From assembly GCF_016650635.1 (NCBI RefSeq), contig NZ_JAEKFI010000004.1, positions 124,001 through 188,000 on the forward strand: 64,000 nt of DNA, written 5' to 3'. How positions within the stretch are numbered: the stretch's first letter is position 1; each line of letters opens with the position of its first letter. Positions 59,017 through 64,000 of the stretch are shown piece after piece. The notes below the pieces were generated by a model. The model was given only the letters and a program-made list of their open reading frames with translations. It had not been told where the DNA came from and did not search any database. The stretch comes from Pseudomonas sp. TH43. GTDB taxonomy: Bacteria > Pseudomonadota > Gammaproteobacteria > Pseudomonadales > Pseudomonadaceae. The position numbers and the translations under genes are program-made.

Positions 59017-59946
59017 ATGCGTATCGTCGTAGCGCTGGGCGGTAACGCCCTGCTCCGCCGTGGTGAACCGATGACCGCTGACAATCAGCGCGCCAACATC
59101 CGCATCGCCACCGAGCAAATCGCCAAGATCCATCCCGGCAACCAACTGGTCATCGCCCACGGCAATGGCCCGCAAGTCGGCCTGCTGTCGCTGCAAGCGG
59201 CGGCTTACACCTCCGTCACCCCTTACCCGCTGGACGTGCTCGGTGCCGAAACCGAAGGCATGATCGGCTACATCATCGAACAGGAACTGGGCAACCTGCT
59301 CGACTTCGAAGTGCCGTTCGCCACCCTGCTGACTCAGGTCGAAGTCGACGCCAATGACCCGGCCTTCAAGAACCCGACCAAACCGATCGGTCCGGTCTAC
59401 GACAAGGCCGAAGCGGAAAAACTCGCCGCCGAAAAAGGCTGGGCCATCGCTCCCGACGGCGACAAGTTCCGCCGTGTGGTGGCCAGCCCTCGGCCGAAAC
59501 GCATCTTCGAAATCCGCCCGATCAAGTGGTTGCTGGACAAGGGCAGCATCGTGATTTGCGCCGGTGGCGGCGGGATTCCGACCATGTATGACGAGAACCG
59601 TAATCTCAAAGGCATTGAGGCGGTCATCGACAAGGATCTGTGTTCCTCGCTGCTCGCCGAACAACTGGAAGCCGATCTGCTGGTGATCGCCACTGACGTC
59701 AATGCGGCGTTCATCGACTACGGCAAGCCGTCGCAGAAGGCCATCGCCGAAGCGCATCCGGATGAACTGGAACGCTTGGGTTTTGCCGCCGGGTCCATGG
59801 GGCCGAAGGTGCAGGCAGCTTGCGAATTCGCGCGCCATACTGGCAAGGTCGCGGTGATCGGTTCGCTAACGGACATCGAAGCCATCGTCCAGGGCACCGC
59901 CGGTACTCGCGTGAGTACGGCGAAGCCGGGCATCAGCTATCGATAA
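59017..59946 (+). CDS. arcC: Carbamate kinase
   Basis: A 309-residue enzyme that makes ATP from carbamoyl phosphate and ADP, the energy-yielding step of the pathway. MRIVVALGGNALLRRGEP starts the protein, with HGNGPQVGLLSLQ (about 48-60) and VICAGGGGIPT (about 178-188) forming the nucleotide and phosphate sites. GAAGGACA lies 9 bases before the ATG at 59017; the upstream extension of the frame covers the REP pair. Last enzyme gene of the operon. Confidence 0.96.
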   Translation: MRIVVALGGNALLRRGEPMTADNQRANIRIATEQIAKIHPGNQLVIAHGNGPQVGLLSLQAAAYTSVTPYPLDVLGAETEGMIGYIIEQELGNLLDFEVPFATLLTQVEVDANDPAFKNPTKPIGPVYDKAEAEKLAAEKGWAIAPDGDKFRRVVASPRPKRIFEIRPIKWLLDKGSIVICAGGGGIPTMYDENRNLKGIEAVIDKDLCSSLLAEQLEADLLVIATDVNAAFIDYGKPSQKAIAEAHPDELERLGFAAGSMGPKVQAACEFARHTGKVAVIGSLTDIEAIVQGTAGTRVSTAKPGISYR

Positions 59947-59959
59947 TTAGAAACTCCGG

Positions 59960-59979
59960 GGGCAGGCCCAGGCCTGCCC
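59960..59979 (+). terminator. Hairpin after arcC
   Basis: GGGCAGG and CCTGCCC pair around CCCAGG, followed by TTCTCCC. It is a weak terminator or attenuator that would reduce, but not stop, expression of the DUF5064 gene. Confidence 0.5.
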
Positions 59980-60007
59980 TTCTCCCATGCCTTGAAAGGA
60001 GAAAACC

Positions 60008-60370
60008 ATGGCTCAGTTTGAACCTGGTCATTTGCATATCGAGCGGCACGCGTTGACCGACGATGACGTCAATTACAACGTGCACCTCGACTATGAAGTG
60101 TTCACCGACCCGCAAAAAGGCAAAGGGATACAGTTCACCTTGCATGGCAATATGCAGGGCAAGGACATGAAGGAAACGTTTTTCCTGCCCAAGGAAGAGG
60201 CATACAACTTTGCCCGCGACGTGACCCGGATCGCCGAAAAATACGGAATCCCCAAGACACACAGCCAGATCGGCTCGGTTCACAAACATTACGACTTGAT
60301 GTTTGAAGACATCCGCAAGCAGTTGAATATGCAATCCGGGGATCCGGTCAATCTCGAGCATTTCGAATGA
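60008..60370 (+). CDS. DUF5064 family protein
   Basis: A 120-residue soluble protein of unknown function. It begins MAQFEPGHLHIERHALTDDD and has IQFTLHGNMQGKDMKETFFL and RDVTRIAEKYGIPKTHSQIG, consistent with a compact alpha/beta fold. AAAGGAGAAAACC precedes the ATG. It follows arcC by 61 bases with a weak hairpin between, so co-expression with the arginine deiminase genes is plausible. Confidence 0.8.
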   Translation: MAQFEPGHLHIERHALTDDDVNYNVHLDYEVFTDPQKGKGIQFTLHGNMQGKDMKETFFLPKEEAYNFARDVTRIAEKYGIPKTHSQIGSVHKHYDLMFEDIRKQLNMQSGDPVNLEHFE

Positions 60371-60382
60371 CCCTTTAAAAAA

Positions 60383-60557
60383 CCCTCACCCTAGCCCTCT
60401 TCCAGAGGGAGAGGGGACTGAACGAGGTGTATGCCGGCAGACATCGACCTGGAAGTCCGAGTCGATTATGGATTCACAGCCGTATTTTCAGGTCGGCGTA
60501 TCTCATGAGCATCCCACAATCGGCCCCCTCTCCCTCCGGGAGAGGGATGGGCGGGCG
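60383..60557. repeat. Family D element with terminal inverted repeats, complete copy
   Basis: About 175 bases, opening CCCTCACCCTAGCCCTCTTC and closing CTCCGGGAGAGGGATGGGCG. The interior carries GAACGAGGTGT, CGAGTCGATTATGGATTC and CAGGTCGGCGTA, shared with the copies at 25689 and 34558. The last bases of the right arm have diverged. Confidence 0.88.
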
Positions 60558-60631
60558 GCGTTTCCGATGAGGGTGTTTTTGATTTAAGGCATACTTGCCA
60601 CCCTCCGCAATCCAGAACCCAAAACCGCCCC

Positions 60632-62140
60632 ATGCGTATCCACGTCAGTTTCATCGACCGCGTCGGCATCACCCAGGAAGTCCTGGCTATCCTCGGTGGG
60701 CGCAATCTCAATCTGGATGCGGTGGAGATGATCCCGCCGAACGTCTACATCGACGCGCCGACCTTGAGCCCGCAAGTGCTCGAAGAACTGAAAGATGCGC
60801 TGTTTCGTGTGCTCGGCGTGGAAGCGGTGACGGTGGTCGACATCCTCCCCGGCCAGCGCCGGCATTTGCAGCTCGATGCCCTGCTCGCGGCGATGACCGA
60901 CCCGGTGCTGGCACTCGACAGTGCCGGCAAGGTGTTGCTGGCCAATCCGGCGTTGATCGCGCTGTACGGTCGTGAACCGGCCGGTGAAAGCGTCGCTGAA
61001 CTGTTCAACGACCCCGCCCTGCTCGACACCTTGCTCGAACACGGTTTCCGTCTGCCGCTGCGCGAAATCACCGTCAACGGCCAGACCCTGCTGCTCGACG
61101 CCACGCCGATCACCGACGCTGGCGCCCTGCTCACGTTGTACCAACCGAACCGCATCGGCGAACAACTCTCGGCACTGCACCATGACCACGCCGAGGGCTT
61201 CGATGCTTTGCTCGGCGAATCCCCGGCGATCCGCACCCTCAAGGCCCGCGCTCAAAGAGTCGCGGCCCTCGATGCGCCGCTATTGATTCAAGGCGAAACC
61301 GGCACCGGTAAAGAACTCGTTGCCCGCGCCTGCCACGCCATCAGCGCGCGGCACAGCGCGCCGTTTCTCGCGCTGAACTGCGCAGCGCTGCCGGAGAACC
61401 TCGCCGAGAGCGAACTGTTCGGCTACGCCCCCGGCGCCTTCACCGGCGCGGCTCGCGGTGGCAAACCGGGGCTGATGGAACTGGCCAACCAAGGCACGGT
61501 GTTTCTTGATGAGATCGGCGAGATGTCGCCGTACTTGCAGGCCAAGCTGCTGCGCTTTTTGAATGACGGCAGCTTCCGTCGGGTTGGCGGTGATCGTGAG
61601 GTAAAGGTCAACGTGCGGATCCTCAGCGCGACTCACCGTGACCTGGAAAAAATGGTCGTCGAAGGTTTGTTCCGCGAAGACCTGTTTTATCGCCTCAACG
61701 TGCTCAACGTCGAAGTGCCGCCGTTGCGTGAACGTGGTCAGGACATTCTGTTGTTGGCGCGTTATTTCATGCAGCAGGCCTGCGCGCAGATCCAGCGTCC
61801 GGTCTGCCGCCTCGCACCGGGGACTTACCCGGCGCTGCTCGGCAACCGCTGGCCAGGCAATGTGCGGCAATTGCAAAACGTGATCTTCCGCGCGGCGGCG
61901 ATTTGTGAAAGCAGCCTTGTAGACATCGGCGACCTCGACATCGCCGGCACCTCGGTGGCGCGTCAGACCGACAGCGATGTCGACAGCCTCGAACAAGCGG
62001 TCGAGTCCTTCGAGAAATCACTGCTGGAAAAACTCTACGTCAGCTACCCCTCGACCCGCCAACTGGCCAGCCGCCTGCAAACCTCGCACACGGCCATCGC
62101 CCATCGACTGCGCAAGTACGGCATCCCCAACAAACCCTGA
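60632..62140 (+). CDS. gcsR: Sigma-54-dependent TyrR-type activator GcsR
   Basis: A 502-residue regulator. An ACT domain (about 1-75) opens MRIHVSFIDRVGITQEVLAI; a PAS domain follows (about 80-185); the AAA+ domain (about 205-430) has Walker A GETGTGKE, the sigma-54 contact loop GAFTGA, Walker B GTVFLDEIGEM and an arginine-finger region; a TyrR-type helix-turn-helix (about 460-500: STRQLASRLQTSHTAIAHRL) ends it. It precedes gcvH2-gcvP2, as gcsR does in P. aeruginosa, where glycine triggers it to activate the glycine cleavage genes. Three matching boxes lie downstream. Confidence 0.92.
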   Translation: MRIHVSFIDRVGITQEVLAILGGRNLNLDAVEMIPPNVYIDAPTLSPQVLEELKDALFRVLGVEAVTVVDILPGQRRHLQLDALLAAMTDPVLALDSAGKVLLANPALIALYGREPAGESVAELFNDPALLDTLLEHGFRLPLREITVNGQTLLLDATPITDAGALLTLYQPNRIGEQLSALHHDHAEGFDALLGESPAIRTLKARAQRVAALDAPLLIQGETGTGKELVARACHAISARHSAPFLALNCAALPENLAESELFGYAPGAFTGAARGGKPGLMELANQGTVFLDEIGEMSPYLQAKLLRFLNDGSFRRVGGDREVKVNVRILSATHRDLEKMVVEGLFREDLFYRLNVLNVEVPPLRERGQDILLLARYFMQQACAQIQRPVCRLAPGTYPALLGNRWPGNVRQLQNVIFRAAAICESSLVDIGDLDIAGTSVARQTDSDVDSLEQAVESFEKSLLEKLYVSYPSTRQLASRLQTSHTAIAHRLRKYGIPNKP

Positions 62141-62172
62141 GCACACCAAAAATCCCCCCTGTGGGAAATACC

Positions 62173-62270
62173 CCCCTGTGGGAGCGAGCCTGCTCGCGAA
62201 AGCGGTATATCTGCAGAATCATTGGTGACTGACACACCCTCTTCGCGAGCAGGCTCGCTCCCACAGGGGT
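62173..62270. repeat. REP pair, family B, after gcsR
   Basis: CCCCTGTGGGAGCGAGCCTG with CTCGCGAAAGCG faces CTTCGCGAGCAGGCTCGCTC and CCACAGGGG. The arms are nearly perfect inverted copies. Confidence 0.9.
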
Positions 62271-62311
62271 TAGAGGGTAGATTCGAAATCGCGTCAAAAA
62301 CGACCTCTGTC

Positions 62312-62329
62312 TGTACTGAAAGCGCTACA
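62312..62329. promoter_or_regulatory. GcsR-type box 1
   Basis: TGTACTG-AAAG-CGCTACA, 18 bases, an imperfect palindrome of the TyrR-class layout with a 4-base centre. The reported P. aeruginosa GcsR motif is TGTAACG-N4-CGTTCCG. Confidence 0.65.
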
Positions 62330-62330
62330 G

Positions 62331-62348
62331 CGGAACGATATCGCTACA
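62331..62348. promoter_or_regulatory. GcsR-type box 2
   Basis: CGGAACG-ATAT-CGCTACA, one base after box 1. Read on the other strand it is TGTAGCG-N4-CGTTCCG, one base different from the reported GcsR motif. Confidence 0.72.
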
Positions 62349-62411
62349 CCCACCTCCGATCACCGCTGTGCAAGGCTTTGATCCCGTTCAGCTTTTTTCC
62401 TCGCTCCATGC

Positions 62412-62429
62412 TGTAGCGATTTCGCTACA
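62412..62429. promoter_or_regulatory. GcsR-type box 3
   Basis: TGTAGCG-ATTT-CGCTACA, a perfect palindrome with a 4-base centre. It lies 81 bases (centre to centre) from box 2 and about 80 bases upstream of the -24 element. Confidence 0.75.
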
Positions 62430-62492
62430 CGCGATCAAGTCAGCCATTTCGCTGAAACACATAACTCATTGATTTATAACGACAAATAAACC

Positions 62493-62509
62493 TTGGCCGC
62501 GATCTTGCT
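62493..62509 (+). promoter_or_regulatory. Sigma-54 (-24/-12) promoter of gcvH2
   Basis: TTGGCCGCGATCTTGCT has GG and GC exactly 10 bases apart, matching TGGCAC-N5-TTGC. Transcription would start near 62520, about 74 bases before the gcvH2 ATG. The upstream activator boxes and the neighbouring sigma-54 activator support the call. Confidence 0.82.
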
Positions 62510-62593
62510 AATCAACCCCTCATAAATAAGGGCCTTCGCGCCCGACTATTCCACCGCGTCCACCAGACGAGTCTGGCCCCCTGAGGAGTTTCC

Positions 62594-62977
62594 ATGAGCG
62601 AGTTGCGTTTTACTGAAGATCACGAATGGCTGCGCACCGAAGCTGACGGCAGCGTTACTGTCGGCATCACCGCTTTCGCGCAGAACGCCTTGGGCGACGT
62701 GGTATTCGTGCAACTGCCTGAGCTGCAGGCTTACGAAAAAGGCGCCGAAGCCGCCACCGTGGAATCGGTGAAAGCCGCCAGCGGCGTGTACATGCCTCTC
62801 GACGGCGACGTACTGGAAGTCAACCCGGCGCTGGAAGACGCTCCGGAACTGGTCAACGAAGATCCGCTGGGCCAAGGCTGGTTCTTCCGCTTCCAGCCAA
62901 GCGATGCCGCCGCTGTCGGCAAATTGCTCGATCAGGACGCGTACGACCGTCTGATCAAAGCCCAAGCCGAAGCCTGA
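62594..62977 (+). CDS. gcvH2: Glycine cleavage system H protein
   Basis: A 127-residue lipoyl carrier that shuttles the aminomethyl group between the P, T and L proteins. The lipoylated lysine is Lys60 in VESVKAASG. Length and the start LRFTEDHEWLRTE are standard. CTGAGGAGTTTCC precedes the ATG. First gene of the GcsR-controlled operon; the number 2 follows the P. aeruginosa naming for the copy next to gcsR. Confidence 0.94.
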   Translation: MSELRFTEDHEWLRTEADGSVTVGITAFAQNALGDVVFVQLPELQAYEKGAEAATVESVKAASGVYMPLDGDVLEVNPALEDAPELVNEDPLGQGWFFRFQPSDAAAVGKLLDQDAYDRLIKAQAEA

Positions 62978-62988
62978 GGAACGCCGAC

Positions 62989-64000
62989 ATGACTCAAGTA
63001 AACCTTGGCACCGCCAACGAATTCATCGCCCGTCATATCGGCCCGCGCGCCGGTGACGAGCAAGCCATGCTCAACAGCCTCGGCTTCGATTCGCTCGAAG
63101 CGCTGAGCGCCAGCGTCATCCCGGAAAGCATCAAGGGCACCAGCGTGCTTGGCATGGACGACGGTCTCAGCGAAGCCGACGCCTTGGCGATGATCAAATC
63201 CATCGCCGGCAAGAATCAGCTGTTCAAGACCTACATCGGCCAGGGCTACTACAACTGCCATACGCCTTCGCCGATCCTGCGCAACCTGCTGGAAAACCCG
63301 GCCTGGTACACCGCTTACACCCCATACCAGCCTGAAATTTCACAGGGCCGTCTCGAAGCGCTGTTGAACTTCCAGACGATGATCAGCGACCTCACCGGCC
63401 TGCCGATTGCCAACGCCTCCCTGCTCGACGAAGCCACCGCCGCTGCCGAAGCCATGACCTTCTGCAAACGCCTGAGCAAGAACAAGGGCAGCCACCAGTT
63501 CTTCGCCTCGATCCACAGTCACCCGCAAACCCTCGACGTGCTGCGCACCCGTGCCGAGCCGCTGGGTATTGAAGTTGTAGTGGGCGATGAGCGTGAACTG
63601 ACTGAGGTGACGCCGTTCTTCGGCGCGCTGCTGCAATACCCGGCCGCCAACGGTGACGTGTTCGACTACCGCGAACTGACCGAACGCTTCCACGCTGCCA
63701 ATGCGCTGGTGGCCGTGGCCGCTGACTTGCTGGCCCTGACGCTGCTGACCGCGCCAGGCGAGTTCGGCGCTGACGTTGCCATCGGTTCGGCACAACGCTT
63801 CGGCGTGCCGCTGGGTTTCGGTGGCCCGCACGCCGCTTACTTCTCCACCAAAGATGCGTTCAAGCGCGACATGCCGGGCCGTCTGGTCGGTGTTTCGGTT
63901 GACCGTTTCGGCAAGCCGGCGCTGCGCCTGGCCATGCAAACCCGCGAGCAACACATCCGTCGCGAGAAGGCCACGTCGAACATCTGCACCGCGCAAGTGC
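62989..64000 (+). CDS. gcvP2: Glycine dehydrogenase (decarboxylating), P protein, N-terminal part (cut by window edge)
   Basis: The frame is open from the ATG at 62989 to the end of the window, 337 residues of a protein that is usually about 950. The P-protein N-terminus is clear: NEFIARHIGPRAGDEQAML, then TYIGQGYYNCHTPSPILRNLLENP, YTPYQPEISQGRLEALLNFQTM, and GLPIANASLLDEATAAAEAM. This PLP enzyme decarboxylates glycine and loads the H protein. TGAGGAACG of the gcvH2 end serves as ribosome site, 11 bases after the stop, so the two are co-translated. Confidence 0.95.
   Translation, partial: MTQVNLGTANEFIARHIGPRAGDEQAMLNSLGFDSLEALSASVIPESIKGTSVLGMDDGLSEADALAMIKSIAGKNQLFKTYIGQGYYNCHTPSPILRNLLENPAWYTAYTPYQPEISQGRLEALLNFQTMISDLTGLPIANASLLDEATAAAEAMTFCKRLSKNKGSHQFFASIHSHPQTLDVLRTRAEPLGIEVVVGDERELTEVTPFFGALLQYPAANGDVFDYRELTERFHAANALVAVAADLLALTLLTAPGEFGADVAIGSAQRFGVPLGFGGPHAAYFSTKDAFKRDMPGRLVGVSVDRFGKPALRLAMQTREQHIRREKATSNICTAQV

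Larger units (their letters stand above)
62141..62593. other. gcvH2 control region
   Basis: 453 bases containing a family B REP pair (62173-62270), three GcsR-type boxes and a sigma-54 promoter, annotated separately. Nothing else is recognised. Confidence 0.7.

Noticed and set aside
1..64000. tRNA, rRNA, phage or toxin-antitoxin and defence genes.
   Set aside because: No cloverleaf, rRNA segment, integrase or paired small toxin/antitoxin frames are recognisable in the window.

Overview
This 64 kb window is chromosomal DNA of a Pseudomonas of the fluorescens group, in the sense of P. fluorescens or P. koreensis. The evidence is gene content and order: divergent edd-glk-gltR-gltS and gap, zwf-pgl-eda beside hexR, a gtsABCD-oprB glucose uptake operon, a fadD1/fadD2 pair with a PhaJ-like hydratase, arcDABC, and a gcsR-gcvH2-gcvP2 locus. 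Many REP-type palindromes of at least six families occupy the intergenic spaces, as is usual in this group. There is no tRNA, rRNA, CRISPR array or prophage. The only autonomous mobile element is one intact IS481-family insertion sequence.

Layout. 1-8.7 kb: a truncated LysR regulator divergent from a PACE efflux pump, an MFS transporter, an AT-rich orphan gene, a soluble double-PAS chemoreceptor, an ECF sigma factor overlapping a glycine-betaine-type binding protein gene, a PhnD-like orphan and a fatty acid desaturase. 8.7-13 kb: an acetyltransferase, peptide deformylase, a BrkB-like membrane protein, a CsbD stress protein, and a 1.17 kb array of eleven 102-bp tandem repeats. 13-21.5 kb: fatty acid activation (fadD1, fadD2), a lipase-like hydrolase, a MaoC hydratase, small stress proteins, a class V aminotransferase and an intradiol dioxygenase. 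21.7-42.4 kb: the glucose block. It holds Entner-Doudoroff enzymes (eda, pgl, zwf, edd), glk, gap, the porin OprB, the ABC transporter GtsABCD, a mutarotase, an AGE-family epimerase, the repressor HexR and the two-component system GltR/GltS. 42.5-48.2 kb: a haem uptake locus with a Fur box, ECF sigma factor, FecR anti-sigma factor, TonB-dependent receptor, haem oxygenase and a YbaN-like membrane protein. 48.4-53.1 kb: a chemoreceptor, a family III CoA-transferase whose domain order looks permuted, and an AlkA-like glycosylase. 53.1-60.4 kb: two divergent ArcD-type antiporters, then arcA-arcB-arcC and a DUF5064 gene. 60.6-64 kb: the sigma-54 activator GcsR, three candidate GcsR boxes and a -24/-12 promoter ahead of gcvH2 and gcvP2, the latter cut by the window edge.

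How the parts work together. Glucose enters through OprB and GtsABCD, is phosphorylated by Glk, and is degraded through Zwf, Pgl, Edd and Eda to pyruvate and glyceraldehyde 3-phosphate, which Gap oxidises. HexR and GltR/GltS are the expected controllers. Two exact TTGT-N7-ACAA HexR sites lie between edd and gap. A bipartite sequence shared by the gtsA and epimerase promoters may be a GltR site.

The least ordinary features are: the 102-bp array, which looks like internal amplification of a dispersed element with terminal inverted repeats; the IS481 copy inserted in another member of that family; the shared bipartite promoter motif; the ECF sigma/binding-protein pair; and the permuted CoA-transferase. 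I found no convincing wholly new multi-gene system. The array family is the best candidate for something undescribed.
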